From NCBI RefSeq assembly GCF_017968845.1, contig NZ_CP072876.1:2512191-2576190 (forward strand): 64,000 nucleotides of DNA. The letters run 5' to 3'. A model generated the notes under the pieces. That model was not told the DNA's origin, ran no database searches, and saw nothing but the letters and a program-made list of their open reading frames with translations. Of this stretch, positions 21,042 through 31,586 are shown one piece after another. The DNA comes from Microbacterium sp. NIBRBAC000506063. GTDB lineage: Bacteria; Actinomycetota; Actinomycetes; Actinomycetales; Microbacteriaceae. A program made the translations under genes and the position numbers. Within the stretch, counting starts at the first letter, position 1. Each line of letters opens with the position of its first letter.

Positions 21042-22985
21042 ATGACGATTCTCTCGCGCATCGAGGGTCCCAGAGACCTCGACGCCCTTTCCATCGACGA
21101 GCTCACGCAGCTCGCGCAGGAGATCCGGGACTTCCTCGTCGAGAACGTCTCGCGCACCGGTGGGCACCTCGGCCCGAACCTCGGTGTGGTCGAGCTCACG
21201 ATCGCGCTGCACCGCGTCTTCTCCTCGCCCGACGACCCCATCGTCTTCGACACGGGGCATCAGTCGTACGTCCACAAGCTGCTCACCGGCCGCAAGGACT
21301 TCTCGGGTCTGCGCGAACGCGGGGGTCTCGCCGGCTATCCGCAGCGCAGCGAGAGCCCGCACGACGTCGTCGAGTCGTCGCACGCCTCCAGCTCCCTGAG
21401 CTGGGCGGACGGCCTCTCCCGCGCGCTCACGGCCACCGGCCGGGCCGATCGTCATGTGGTCGCCGTCGTCGGCGACGGCGCGCTGACGGGCGGCATGACC
21501 TGGGAGGCCCTCAACAACATCACCGACGACAACAACCGCAACCTGGTCATCGTCGTCAACGACAACGGCCGCTCCTACGCTCCGACCATCGGCGGCATGG
21601 CGCGCTTCCTCAACCGGGTACGCGCCGGCGAGACCTACCGCGACCTGGATCGCCGCTCCGGCTCGCTCATCGAGCGGCTCGGCCCGGTCGCCAGGGCGGT
21701 GTATCGCGGCATCCGAGGCGGCACACGGGGCTTCCTCTCCCGCTTCACCAACAACGAGGAGCTCTACTCGAACCTCGACATCAAGTATCTCGGCCCTGTC
21801 GACGGTCACGACCTGGAGGCGATGCTCGAGACGCTCCAGCTCGCCAGGGACTACGGTGCGCCTGTGATCGTGCACGCGATCACGGAGAAGGGGCGCGGGT
21901 ACGCGCCGGCCCGCAATGATGAGGCCGACCAGTTCCATGCCGTCGGACGCATCGATCCCGCGACCGGCGACGCGCTCGGCGCGAAGAAGTCGCTGGGGTG
22001 GACGGATGTCTTCTCCCAGGCGCTCGTCGACGTCGGGGAGCGTCGGCCGGAGGTGATCGCGATGACGGCCGCGATGCTGCGGCCGACCGGGCTCGCGGCG
22101 TTCGCGGAGCGCTTCCCCGACAGGGTGTACGACGTCGGCATCGCCGAGCAGCATGCCGTCGCGTCGGCGGCCGGTCTCGCCTACGGAGGGCTGCACCCGG
22201 TGGTCGCGATCTACGCGACCTTCATGGGGCGCGCGGTGGATCAGGTCCTGATGGACGTCGCCCTACACCGGGCGGGAGTGACCTTCGTGCTCGACCGGGC
22301 CGGAGTGACCGGCCCGGACGGCCCGAGCCACCATGGCATCTGGGATCTCGCGATGCTGCAGGTCGTGCCGAATATCCGCATCGCCGCACCGCGCGACGCG
22401 GTCACCCTTCGTGAAGCGCTCGACGAGGCGGTGGCCGTCGATGACGCGCCGACGGTGATCCGCTACCCGAAGAGCGAGGCCGTCGAGGAGGTCCCGGCAC
22501 TGGAGCGCCTCGGCGACGGTGTGGACGTGCTCTGGCGAGGAGACACCGAGGACGTCCTGCTCGTCGGCATCGGACCCTTCGCCGAACTGGCGGTGGACGT
22601 CGCGGTGCGCCTGCGGGCACAGGGGATCGGTGCGACGGTCATCGACCCGCGCTGGGTGATCCCGGTCCGGCCCTCGGTCGTGGAGCTCGCGGCACGGCAC
22701 CGCCTGGTCATCACCATGGAAGACGGCATCCGCGTCGGCGGGATCGGCACGCGCGTCCGTCAGGTGCTGCGCGAGGCCGGGGTCGACACCGCGGTGGACG
22801 AGCTCGGCCTTCCCGACGAGTTCATCGATCACGCGTCGCGTCAGCAGATCCTCGAGGACGCCGGTCTGACGGCGCCGAAGATCGCGCACGACGTCGTCGC
22901 GCAGGTGCTGGGAACCCGCATCCCGGTGGCGCGTCAGACCGACCAGACCGGAGCGATCGAGCTGCCCCTGCACGAGCCGCGCTGA
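21042..22985 (+). CDS. dxs: 1-deoxy-D-xylulose-5-phosphate synthase
   Basis: A complete 647-residue enzyme that condenses pyruvate and glyceraldehyde 3-phosphate, the first step of the MEP isoprenoid pathway. The thiamine-diphosphate motif is GDGALTGGMTWEALNN (about residues 146-161). Other family marks are TGGHLGPNLGVVELTIALH with an early catalytic His, DTGHQSYVHKLLTGR, the pyrimidine-domain block DVGIAEQHAVASAAGLA with the catalytic Glu, and DRAGVTGPDGPSHHG. ATG at 21042 has AGGAGG 5 nt upstream; an in-frame GTG at 21036 is inside that site and is rejected. No frameshift is seen. Confidence 0.97.
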   Translation: MTILSRIEGPRDLDALSIDELTQLAQEIRDFLVENVSRTGGHLGPNLGVVELTIALHRVFSSPDDPIVFDTGHQSYVHKLLTGRKDFSGLRERGGLAGYPQRSESPHDVVESSHASSSLSWADGLSRALTATGRADRHVVAVVGDGALTGGMTWEALNNITDDNNRNLVIVVNDNGRSYAPTIGGMARFLNRVRAGETYRDLDRRSGSLIERLGPVARAVYRGIRGGTRGFLSRFTNNEELYSNLDIKYLGPVDGHDLEAMLETLQLARDYGAPVIVHAITEKGRGYAPARNDEADQFHAVGRIDPATGDALGAKKSLGWTDVFSQALVDVGERRPEVIAMTAAMLRPTGLAAFAERFPDRVYDVGIAEQHAVASAAGLAYGGLHPVVAIYATFMGRAVDQVLMDVALHRAGVTFVLDRAGVTGPDGPSHHGIWDLAMLQVVPNIRIAAPRDAVTLREALDEAVAVDDAPTVIRYPKSEAVEEVPALERLGDGVDVLWRGDTEDVLLVGIGPFAELAVDVAVRLRAQGIGATVIDPRWVIPVRPSVVELAARHRLVITMEDGIRVGGIGTRVRQVLREAGVDTAVDELGLPDEFIDHASRQQILEDAGLTAPKIAHDVVAQVLGTRIPVARQTDQTGAIELPLHEPR

Positions 22986-23001
22986 GCGGCACCGACGATC
23001 G

Positions 23002-23572
23002 TCACGGCGCGAGTTCCGCGACGATCTCCGGGTTCGCCGCCGCCGCTCGGCCATCCCCGCGAAGGGCGAGGCGAGCCGAGAGCCACCAGCCCGACGGCAC
23101 GGCCAGGGTCGCGGCGACGACGATGATGATCCACGTATAGGGGCCCGCCGTCCAGAACGCCCCTTCGTCGAGGCTCATGATCCACACCGCGAGGGTGCCG
23201 ACCGCCGCGCCGAGTGCCGCGTAGACGAGCAGGTGGACGTACATCGGTCGCACGCGACGGAGGCCGCGTCCGATGGCCCACGCCACAAGAGCCCCGACGG
23301 CGGCTGCGACGAGCCCGACGGCGCCGGCGACGAGGAGGACCGCCGCGAAGATGAGCACATTCATCGTGAGAGCGAAGTCGATGTCGAAGTACGCCGCTTC
23401 CGGTCCGGTCCTGCTGAGGACCATCTCCACGACCATGGCGATCAGGAAGCCGCCGCCGAGCAGGATCATGAAGGCGCACCACGCGAATCCCGCACCGAGC
23501 CAGAGCTCGCCGGGGTGAAGGCCATGGGCTCCTCGGCGCTGCGGGGGACCTCTTCGACGTGGGAGCGCTCAT
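23002..23572 (-). CDS. Multi-pass membrane protein of unknown function (two frameshifts)
   Basis: About 190 residues. ATG at 23572 has an ideal AGGAGG 5 nt upstream, but the frame must be corrected near 23563 and 23515 to give SHVEEVPRSAEEPMAFTPGE and join the open part. Four hydrophobic segments follow: WCAFMILLGGGFLIAMVVEM, NVLIFAAVLLVAGAVGLVAA extending into AVGALVAWAIG, LVYAALGAAVGTLAVWIM and WIIIVVAATLAVPSGWWL. I do not recognise a family. It is convergent with dxs and follows the fadB terminator. Confidence 0.6.
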
Positions 23573-23677
23573 GCGCACCTCCTGGACAGGCACCCTCCGA
23601 ACGGGGCGATCAGCAGACGATACCGCGCCGCGGCCCAGCGGGGAAGAAGGCGCGACGGAGCACACTCGTCAAAGGAG

Positions 23678-23712
23678 AAGGAGCGAGGCGCCCGGGGGAT
23701 GCCTCGCTCCTT
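23678..23712 (-). terminator. Hairpin terminator downstream of the fatty-acid oxidation genes
   Basis: A perfect 12-bp stem AAGGAGCGAGGC/GCCTCGCTCCTT with an 11-nt loop, just past the stop of the fadB-like gene on the minus strand. The remaining sequence from 23573 to 23720 holds nothing else I can recognise. Confidence 0.75.
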
Positions 23713-23720
23713 CGTCGACC

Positions 23721-25867
23721 TCAGCGGTTCTCGATGCCGCGGATCGGCGGCGTGTGGAAGGTGCCGCCGAACACGCGCTCCGAGGCGCCCTCGCGGTCGA
23801 GGTACGGCGAGGCGCCGCCGTCGATGAAGGGCCAGCCGGCACCGAAGATGAGGCACAGGTCGATGTCCTCGACCTCGGGGACCACGCCCTCGTCGAGCAT
23901 GATCCTGATCTCCTGGGCGAGCCCGTCCTGGACGCGACGGAGGATCTCCTCGGCGGATGCGGGCGAGCCGCCCACTGCGGGCTTGAGCACCTTCTCGGCG
24001 GCCTTGGTCCATCCGGTGACGCGGCCGGACTTGTCCTTCTCGACGACCTTCTCGAGCTCGGCGAGAGCGTGGAAGTTCTCGTTCGCGTAGAACCGCTCCG
24101 GGAAGGCGCGCACCATGGTGTCCTGGACGTGCGCCGCGACCTTCCAGCCGACGAGGTCGATCAGCTGGAACGGCCCCATCGGCAGGCCGATCGGCGCGAA
24201 GGCCTTCTCGACGTCGGTGACGGGAGTGCCCTCGTAGACGGCGCGGGCCGCTTCGCCCATGACCTTGGCGAGGAGGCGGTTGACGACGAAACCGGGGGCG
24301 TCGGCGGTGAGCACCGCGCTCTTGCCGAGGCCCTTGGCGACGACGAAGGCGGTGGAGAGCGCCGCATCCGATGTCTGCGGGGTCTTCACGATCTCGATCA
24401 GCGGCATGACGGCGACCGGGTTGAAGAAGTGGAAGCCGACCAGGCGCTCGGGGTGGGCGAGCGTGGACCCGATCTCCTCGACCGAGAGCGAGGAGGTGTT
24501 GGTCGCGAGGATCGCGTCTTCGGCGATGATCTTCTCGATCTCGCCGAAGACCTGCTGCTTGACCGAGACCTCCTCGAAGACCGCTTCGATCACGAAGTCG
24601 CAGTCCGCGTACTCGCTCTTGTCGATCGTGCCGCGGACGAGTCCGCGGAGCTTGCTCGCGGTGTCGGCGTCGATGCGACCCTTCTGCTCGAGCTTGCCGA
24701 TCTCCTCGTGGATGTAGGCCACGCCCTTGTCGACGCGCGCCTGGTCGATGTCGGTGACGAGCACGGGCACCTGGAGGCGCCGGACGAACAGGAGGGCGAA
24801 CTGGCTGGCCATGAGGCCCGCACCGATGATGCCGACCTTCGTGACCTTCTTGGCGAGCTCCTTGTCGGGTGCGCCGACAGGGCGCTTGGCGCGCTTCTGG
24901 ACGAGGTCGAAGGCGTACATCGACGCGGCGAACTGGTCGCCGACGACGAGATCGGCGAGAGCCTCGTCCTCGCGGGCGAAGCCCTCGGCGCGGGTTCCGC
25001 CCTTGGCCTTGTCGAGCAGGTCCAGCGCGACGTAGGGGGAGCGCGGCACGGTGCCGATCTTCGATTCGAGCATGCCGCGGGCCATCTTGATCGCGATCGG
25101 CCACTTGGTCAGGCGCTCGACCTTGCCCGGCTCGTTCTTGCGGGTGACCTTGACGGAGCCGCTCAGGACCTCGTCGGCCCAGCGCAGCGAGTCCTCGAGG
25201 AACGCGGCCGCGGGGAAGATCGCGTCCACGATGCCGAGGTCGAAGGCCTGCTGGGGCTTGAGCATCCGGTTCTGCTTGAGCGGGTTGGAGATGACCACTT
25301 CGAGCGCGTTCTCGATGCCGATGAGGTTCGGCAGCAGGTAGGCGCCGCCCCAGCCGGGGATGATGCCGAGGAACACCTCGGGCAGGGCGATCGCGGCCGC
25401 GGAGGAGTCGACGGTGCGGTACGTCGAGTTGAGTGCGACCTCGAGGCCGCCGCCCAGCGCGAGGCCGTTCACGAAGGCGAAGGAGGGCACGCCGAGCTCG
25501 TGGAGCTTGCCGAACACGTGGTGTCCGAGCTGGGCGATCTTGCGCGCGTTCTCCTTGGAGCCGACGAGCGTGATGTCGCTGAGGTCGGCACCGGCGGCGA
25601 GGATGTACTGCTTGCCGGTCACGGCGACGGCGTCGATCTCGCCGGCGGCCGCACGGGCCTTCAGCTCGTCGAGGCGCTCACCCAGCTCGATGAGCGTCTT
25701 CGGGCCGAGCGTGTTCGGGCGGTTGTGGTCGCGGCCGTTGTCCAGGGTGATGAGCGCCAGGGTCTTGCCCGAGGCGAGACGGATGTCGCGCACGGGGAGT
25801 GCGTGACGACCTCGTCACCGGCGAGCTCGAGCAGCGAGGAGAAGTCGATGTTCTCGTAGTTCGTCAT
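23721..25867 (-). CDS. Multifunctional enoyl-CoA hydratase / 3-hydroxyacyl-CoA dehydrogenase (one frameshift)
   Basis: A FadB/FadJ-type protein of 715 residues after one base is added near 25801. The N-terminal crotonase domain has the oxyanion-hole region KQYILAAGADLSDI and LALGGGLEVALNSTYRTV, with the glutamate-containing ALPEVFLGIIPGWGG. The dehydrogenase domain begins KVGIIGAGLMASQFALLFVR (NAD-binding) and includes ATNTSSLSVEEIG, RLVGFHFFNPVAVMPLIEIV and DAPGFVVNRLL. It hydrates enoyl-CoA and oxidises 3-hydroxyacyl-CoA in fatty-acid beta-oxidation. The thiolase gene lies 9 bp upstream, so the two probably form a complex. Confidence 0.92.
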
Positions 25868-25876
25868 TGCCGTTTC

Positions 25877-27073
25877 CTACTTCTTCCCGGTGTAGTGGGG
25901 GTTCTCCCAGATGACGCTGCCGCCCTGACCGAGGCCGACGCACATCGCCGTCAGGCCGTAGCGGACGTCCGGGCGCTCGGCGAACTGCGCGGCGAGCTGG
26001 ATCATGAGACGCACGCCGGATGCGGCCAGCGGGTGCCCGAGGGCGATCGCACCGCCCCACTGGTTGACGCGGGGTCGTCGTCGGCGATGCCGAAGTGGTC
26101 GAGCAGCGAGATCACCTGGATCGCGAAGGCCTCGTTGAGCTCGAACAGGCCGATGTCGTCGATCGTGAGTCCGGCCTTCTTGAGCGCCTTCTCGGTGGAG
26201 GGAATCGGTCCGATGCCCATGATCTCGGGCTGCACGCCGGCGAAGGCGTAGGAGACCAGACGCATCTTCGGGCGAGACCGAGTTCCTTCACCGCGTGGCC
26301 GGAGGCGAGCAGGCTCACTGTGGCCCCGTCGGTGAGAGGAGAGGCGGTGCCGGCGGTGACGCGGCCGTGCGGGCGGAAGGGTGTCTTCAGAACCGCGAGA
26401 TCCTCCATCGTGGTCTGCGGGCGACGGCCCTCATCCTCGGTGGCCAGGCCCAGGCGCCGTCCTCGCCCTTCGTGGCGACGGGCACGAGGTCGGGCTGGAT
26501 CTTGCCGGCGTCGTAGGCCGCCTGCGCCTTGTGCTGGCTGAGCATGCCGAAGCGGTCGGCGCGCTCCTTGGTGAGGTGCGGGAAGCGGTCGTGGATGCGC
26601 TCGGCCGTCACGCCCATGTTGAGGGCGGCCGGGTCGACCATCTTCTCCGCGACGAAGCGCGGGTTGGGGTCGGCGTTCGCTCCGATGGGGTGGCGGCCCA
26701 TGTGCTCGACGCCGCCGGCGATCGCCACGTCGTACATGCCGAAGCCGATGGAGCCGGCGATCGTCGTGACGCTGGTCATCGCGCCGGCGCACATGCGGTC
26801 GATCGCGTAGCCGGGAACGGACTGGGGCAAGCCGGCGAGGATCGCGGTGCTCCGCCCGAGGGTGAGGCCCTGGTCGCCGGTCTGGGACGTCGCGGCGATC
26901 GCGACCTCCTCGACGCGGTCCTTCGGGACATCGGGATTGCGCTCCATCAGGCCGATCATGGCCTTGACGACGAGGTCATCCGCGCGGGTGTTCCAGTACA
27001 TGCCCTTTTCGCCGGCGCGCCCGAAGGGGGTGCGGACTCCATCGACGAAGTAGACGTCCGAGATCTCGGCCAC
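25877..27073 (-). CDS. Acetyl-CoA C-acyltransferase (thiolase, FadA type; three frameshifts)
   Basis: About 399 residues once bases are restored near 26451, 26271 and 26070. The nucleophilic cysteine is in GYAIDRMCAGAMTS (about residue 94). The His is in NQWGGAIALGHPLAASG, and the second cysteine is in MCVGLGQGGS near the C-terminus. It cleaves 3-ketoacyl-CoA to acetyl-CoA plus a shortened acyl-CoA, the last beta-oxidation step, and is translated just ahead of the fadB-like gene. ATG at 27073 follows GGAGG. The promoter should lie in the 73-bp gap between it and the RNase D gene. Confidence 0.92.
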
Positions 27074-27146
27074 TCTGCCTCCAAGTTTGTGCGTGCTCTC
27101 AGGTTAGAGAACCACGGCGACCCTGACGGAATCGCTTGGATCGAGT

Positions 27147-28339
27147 CTACGAGTCTGAGGCGAGCGCGGCGTCGCCGTTTTGCAGAGCATCGACAAATGC
27201 GTCGGCGATTATCTGTGAGGTCTGCGCAATCTGCCAGGACCGAGCACCAAGTTCGGTGAGATCGGATGCCACATCCGACGCGCTCGATCCGCTCGGCTGC
27301 CAGCACACTCGGCGCAGGAAATCGGGGTGAGGAGGTTCTCGGTCGGCATGCCGAGCTCCTGCGCGCGCTGCTCGACGGCGGGGCGGGCGTGCTTCAGACG
27401 GGCATCGGCTTCCGGGTTGCGTTCCGCCCAGGCACGAGGCGGCGGCGGCGCATCACTGGGGATGCGCTCACGGGGCGGTTCGGGTGCGACGCGGCCGCGC
27501 TCGATGGCCTGCCACCAGCGGTCCAGCTGCGAGCGGCTGGCTCTGCCCTGGAAGGTCTTGAGCCCGGCGAGCGCGGCCTTCGACTGCGGAGCGGCGAGCA
27601 CGGCGGCGACGAGGGAGCGGTCCGGGACGAGGCGCCCCGGCGAGACGTCCTTCTCCTGCGCGTACTCCTCGCGGGCGAGCCAGAGCTCTCGCGCGATGGC
27701 GAGGTTGCGTCCGCCGCGCACCTGGTGGAGACCGCTCAGGCGCCGCCACGGTTCACCGCGGGCGGGCTTGGGCTCACGTGTGCGTGTGGCCTCGAACTCC
27801 TGTGCGGCGAAGTCGGTCTTGCCCTGCTCCTCGAGCTCGGCGAGGAACTGACGGCGGATCTCGGGCAGGTAGACGACGTCGAGGGCGGCATACTCCAGCC
27901 AGGAATCGGGCAGCGGACGCGTCGACCAGTCGGCGGCGGAGTGCGCCTTGGCGAGGGAGACGCCCGTGACATGCTCGACGATCGCGCCGAGGCCGACCTT
28001 CTCGTATCCGAGGAGGCGGGCGGCGAGCTCGGTGTCGAAGAGGGAGGGCGGCACGAGATCGAGTTCGCGCAGCGACGGCAGGTCCTGGCTGGCCGCGTGG
28101 AGGATCCACTCCAGGCCGCCGATCGCCTCGCGCAGGGAGGAGAAGTCGTCGATGCCGATCGGATCGATGAGGTAGGTGCCCGCGTCTTCGCGGAACACCT
28201 GGATCAGATAGGCGCGCTGCGAGTAGCGGAATCCGGAGGCGCGTTCGACGTCGACGGCGGCGGGCCCCGTTCCCATGGCGAGGCGCGCGGAGGCCTCCCT
28301 GAGCCCGGAGACGTCACCGATCACGGTGAAATCAGCCAC
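27147..28339 (-). CDS. rnd: Ribonuclease D family 3'-5' exoribonuclease (one frameshift)
   Basis: A 397-residue protein after one base is restored near 27329. The DEDD exonuclease domain is N-terminal: AAVDVERASGFRYSQ (the D-x-E pair), ILHAASQDLPSLREL, LFDTELAARLLGYE and the final motif DSWLEYAALDVVYLPEI. An HRDC domain follows (about residues 210-290, around WLAREEYAQEKDVSPGRLVP). RNase D trims tRNA and other stable RNA 3' ends. Its GTG start overlaps the end of the DUF3000 gene by 8 nt, so the two are cotranslated. Confidence 0.9.
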
Positions 28340-28913
28340 GCTGCCCCTTTCGTGCGCCGAATACGGCGATGTCCTCCGACCCCGGCGGGAGCCCTGCGAG
28401 CATCCCCACCAGTTCTGCCCATGCTTCCACATGTGCGGGGAAGGGGGCGACGGGCGACCAGGAGGCGCGCAGCTCCACCTGGGCTCCGTCTCCTTCGGAG
28501 GCGAGTCCGCCGAAGCCCTTGGAGATCGTCTTCGTGGTCGTCCCGGATGCGGCGTGGTAGGTCGCGCCGCGCGACTCGAGCGCATCGATGAGCCAGGACC
28601 AGGCCACCTCGGCGAGCAGCGGATCGGCACCGATCTCCGGCTCGAGCGGAGCCTGTGCGAAGGCCACGATGCGCCAGGGTCCGCCCCAGGAGGAGGGCTC
28701 GTCGGGATCGTGGAGGAGGACGAAGCGACCGGTCCCGTAGAGCGAATCGCCCTCCGCGTTCGGGCGGACATCGGCGGCCAGAGCGAGCGCGGCCGGCGCG
28801 AGGCCCGTCGGTGCCGGGATCTCGTGCACCACGATGTCTGCGCGGAAGGTCATCTTCCGCACCGAGGCGGCTGCATCCTCGAAGAGCGCATCGGGAACGA
28901 TCGGGTCGGTCAC
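28332..28913 (-). CDS. DUF3000 family protein
   Basis: A complete 193-residue protein of the actinobacterial DUF3000 family. Recognisable blocks are [39 protein letters not shown] and TISKGFGGLASEG. No catalytic motif is known. It overlaps the RNase D start, a pairing common in Actinobacteria that hints at a role in RNA metabolism. GTG at 28913 lies 6 nt after TAGCCT, so its mRNA should be leaderless. Confidence 0.85.
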   Translation of the reverse strand: MTDPIVPDALFEDAAASVRKMTFRADIVVHEIPAPTGLAPAALALAADVRPNAEGDSLYGTGRFVLLHDPDEPSSWGGPWRIVAFAQAPLEPEIGADPLLAEVAWSWLIDALESRGATYHAASGTTTKTISKGFGGLASEGDGAQVELRASWSPVAPFPAHVEAWAELVGMLAGLPPGSEDIAVFGARKGQRG

Positions 28914-28919
28914 GTGAAC

Positions 28920-28925
28920 AGGCTA
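28920..28925 (-). promoter_or_regulatory. -10 element of DUF3000-rnd promoter
   Basis: TAGCCT on the minus strand ends 6 nt before the GTG start. It overlaps by 2 bp the -10 of the divergent hydrolase gene. Confidence 0.5.
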
Positions 28926-28929
28926 GAGT
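28924..28929 (+). promoter_or_regulatory. -10 element of alpha/beta hydrolase promoter
   Basis: TAGAGT lies 9 nt before the ATG at 28939, with AGGAGG between. It shares its first two bases with the opposing -10 element. Confidence 0.4.
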
Positions 28930-28938
28930 CAGGAGGCG

Positions 28939-30111
28939 ATGAAGAGTCTCAGGCACGCCGCACGGGCAGCCCTCACCCTGCTGCTCGCTCTCGTGGCCGC
29001 GGGGTCGCTGCTGGCCCTGGTGGTCTTCCGCATCGCGCGCTCGGTCGTGACCCCGTCGCGGCGGAAGCCGGATCTGCAGATCCTCGCGATCGACACCTCC
29101 GCCCAGACGATCGAGCTGACCCGCACGGCCGACACCGAGCTGCCGGGGCGCTACGGGCTGCTGACGAGCGGCACATACGACTACATCAAGATCGGCGCCG
29201 TGCTGAGCACCGGCCCGATGAGCGTGCGTCGCAAGCTGCTGACGAAGATCGACGCCTCCGCACGGGTCGACAAGGACGCCGCCTTCAGCGGTTGGTACTA
29301 CGCATCGCCCTCGGAGCTCCATCTTCCCTACGAATCGGTGATCATCGGCGCGCCGCACGGACCCTGCCCGGCCTGGTTCTTCCCCTCGGAGCGGGACACC
29401 TGGGTGATCCAGGTGCACGGGCGGGGCACGACGCGGGCGGAGTGCCTTCGTGCGGTCCCGGTCTTCCAAGCCGAGGGGTTCCCCGTCCTCGTGGTGTCCT
29501 ATCGCAACGACGGGGAGGCCGCGCGCAGCCGGTCGGGCGCCTACGGGCTCGGCTCGACCGAGTGGCACGACGTCGATGCGGCGATCGGGCACGCCCTGCG
29601 TCACGGGGCCCGTCGCGTCATCCTGATGGGATGGTCGATGGGTGGTGCGATCGTCCTCCAGGCGCTGACCTCCTCGGTCCACCGCGAGCGCATCGCCGGC
29701 GTCGTGCTCGAGTCTCCGGTGGTCGACTGGCGCCCGGTGCTGGACTTCCACGCGAAGCTCGCCGGCATGCGCGATCCTCTGCCGGCGCTGGCGCTCGGCG
29801 CCCTCTCGTCGGATCTGACCGCGCGCCTGTCGGGCGCCGAGGCGGCGATACCCTTCGACCGGCTCGACATGGTCGCCCGCTCGGCCGAGCTCGGTGCACC
29901 CGTCCTATTGCTGCACAGCGACGATGACGGCTTCGTCCCCTCCGACGCCTCCCACGCGCTGGCGGAGGCGCGGCCCGATCTGGTGACCATGAAGGCCTTC
30001 ACCGTGGCACGTCACACCAAGCTCTGGAACTACGATCAGCAGGGCTGGACGAAGGCGATCACCGACTGGCTGTCCGGCAACGGCTTCCTGAACGACTCTG
30101 CGGGCGACTAG
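28939..30111 (+). CDS. Membrane-anchored alpha/beta hydrolase
   Basis: A complete 390-residue serine hydrolase. One N-terminal transmembrane segment (residues 9-31, ALTLLLALVAAGSLLALVVF) probably anchors it with the catalytic domain outside. The nucleophile elbow is GWSMGG, the acid is in LLHSDDDGFVPSDAS and the His is in VARHTKLWNYD. The domain architecture resembles FrsA/esterase-type hydrolases. The substrate is unknown. Its TAG stop and the stop of convergent sufE share the palindrome CTAG. Confidence 0.82.
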   Translation: MKSLRHAARAALTLLLALVAAGSLLALVVFRIARSVVTPSRRKPDLQILAIDTSAQTIELTRTADTELPGRYGLLTSGTYDYIKIGAVLSTGPMSVRRKLLTKIDASARVDKDAAFSGWYYASPSELHLPYESVIIGAPHGPCPAWFFPSERDTWVIQVHGRGTTRAECLRAVPVFQAEGFPVLVVSYRNDGEAARSRSGAYGLGSTEWHDVDAAIGHALRHGARRVILMGWSMGGAIVLQALTSSVHRERIAGVVLESPVVDWRPVLDFHAKLAGMRDPLPALALGALSSDLTARLSGAEAAIPFDRLDMVARSAELGAPVLLLHSDDDGFVPSDASHALAEARPDLVTMKAFTVARHTKLWNYDQQGWTKAITDWLSGNGFLNDSAGD

Positions 30112-30545
30112 GCGCGCCTCTCGCGGACCAGTCGTTTGGCCCGCATGAGCATGCCGGTCATCCCGGCGATGCGCAGCGGCGAGACCGCACGGGTCAGACC
30201 GATGCTCTGGGGGTAGTCGGCAGGGATGCCGAGAACCTGCTCTGCCGTCAGGCCGCTGATCCCCTGCACGAGGATGCCGGCGAAACCCCGCGTCGTCGGC
30301 GCCTCGGGCGGTGCCGTCGCGTGCATGGAGACGATGTCATGGTCATCGACGTCGACGAAGATGTAGACCGGCGACTGACACTCCGCGACCCGTTCGCTCA
30401 GCTCCGGATGATCGGCCAGTTCCTGCGGGAGCTCCGGCAGCTCGCCGGAGAACTCCAGGAGCAACTGGAGTCTGTCCGACTCGGGAAGCTCCAGGAACTC
30501 CGACCGGATGTCCGCGAGGGACTCGGGAAGGGTGGAATCGCTCAC
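30108..30545 (-). CDS. sufE: SufE family cysteine desulfurase accessory protein
   Basis: A complete 145-residue SufE homologue. The sulfur-accepting cysteine lies in RVAECQSPVYIFVDV, and TTRGFAGILVQGISGLTAEQVLGIP is the second conserved block. SufE takes persulfide sulfur from a SufS-type desulfurase for Fe-S cluster assembly. It is 19 bp downstream of a rhodanese gene on the same strand, a pairing common in Actinobacteria, where SufE may serve the sulfurtransferase instead. Confidence 0.9.
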   Translation of the reverse strand: MSDSTLPESLADIRSEFLELPESDRLQLLLEFSGELPELPQELADHPELSERVAECQSPVYIFVDVDDHDIVSMHATAPPEAPTTRGFAGILVQGISGLTAEQVLGIPADYPQSIGLTRAVSPLRIAGMTGMLMRAKRLVRERRA

Positions 30546-30564
30546 GCGAGCAATTCTGGCACGC

Positions 30565-31458
30565 TCAGAGCGAGCCCGGCTCGCTCCCGGTCACGATCGG
30601 AACGCGCACCGCGCTGCCCCACTCCGTCCAGGAGCCGTCATAGTTGCGCACCTTCTCGAAGCCGAGGAGATGCTTGAGCACGAACCAGGTGTGGCTGGAG
30701 CGTTCGCCGATGCGGCAATAGGCGACGATGTCGTCGCCATCGGTCAGGCCGGCACCGTCGCGATAGATCGCATCGAGCTCGGCGCGGGTCTTGAAACCGC
30801 CGTCCTCCGCGACGGCCTTCGCCCAGGGCACGCTCTGCGCGGTCGGGATGTGGCCGGCACGCAGTGCGCCCTCCTCGGGGTACGCCGGCGCCGAGGTACG
30901 CTCACCGCTGTACTCCTCGGGGGAGCGCACGTCGATGAGCGGGTTTCCGAGGTGCGCGAGCACGTCGTCCTTGTAGGCGCGCAGGATCGTGTCGTCGCGC
31001 TCGACCACCGGGTAGTCGGTGGGCTCGGGGGAGGGCGTCTCGGTCGTGATCTCCCTGCCCTCGGCGATCCAGCGGTCGCGGCCGCCATCGAGGAGGCGCA
31101 CGTCCTCGTGGCCGAAGAGCGAGAACACCCACAGCGCGTAAGCGGCCCACCAGTTGTTCTTGTCGCCGTAGATGACCACGGTGTCGTCGCGTGAGATGCC
31201 CTTGCGGCTGAGGAGGGCGGCGAAGCCCTCACCGTCGACGTAGTCGCGTACGACCGGGTCGTTGAGCTCGGTGTGCCAGTCGACCTTCACGGCGCCCGGG
31301 ATGTGACCGGTCTCGTAGAGGAGCACGTCCTCGTCGGACTCGACGACGACGAGACCCGGCTTCCCGAGATTCTCGGCGAGCCACTCGGTCGTGACGAGAC
31401 GGCCGGGTTCGGCGTACTCGGCGAACTTGGGAGACGAGGTGTCGAGTTCGATGGTCAC
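30565..31458 (-). CDS. Sulfurtransferase with two rhodanese domains
   Basis: A complete 297-residue thiosulfate/3-mercaptopyruvate sulfurtransferase (SseA type). The N-terminal inactive rhodanese domain includes [18 protein letters not shown], the linker [18 protein letters not shown] and the C-terminal domain [14 protein letters not shown]. The active loop [13 protein letters not shown] carries the persulfide cysteine; the C-R-x-G-E-R form is typical of thiosulfate-type enzymes. GTG at 31458 has AAGGAG at good spacing. Probably cotranscribed with sufE. Confidence 0.92.
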   Translation of the reverse strand: MTIELDTSSPKFAEYAEPGRLVTTEWLAENLGKPGLVVVESDEDVLLYETGHIPGAVKVDWHTELNDPVVRDYVDGEGFAALLSRKGISRDDTVVIYGDKNNWWAAYALWVFSLFGHEDVRLLDGGRDRWIAEGREITTETPSPEPTDYPVVERDDTILRAYKDDVLAHLGNPLIDVRSPEEYSGERTSAPAYPEEGALRAGHIPTAQSVPWAKAVAEDGGFKTRAELDAIYRDGAGLTDGDDIVAYCRIGERSSHTWFVLKHLLGFEKVRNYDGSWTEWGSAVRVPIVTGSEPGSL

Positions 31459-31586
31459 GATGCACTCCTTGTCGTCACGCGCGGCGTGGTTCGGGGAGAC
31501 GGCGTAGGCTGGTGCCGTCCCCACTCACGTTAGTTGCCCTGGGTGACGTGCGCGTGAATCTCGTAAGACTTCGACACAGGAACCGC

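Noticed and set aside
23559..25859. A 766-codon open frame on the plus strand
   Set aside because: It is antisense to the fadB-like gene, has a repetitive Asp/Glu/Leu/Arg composition with no recognisable domain, and arises from the G/C third-position bias.
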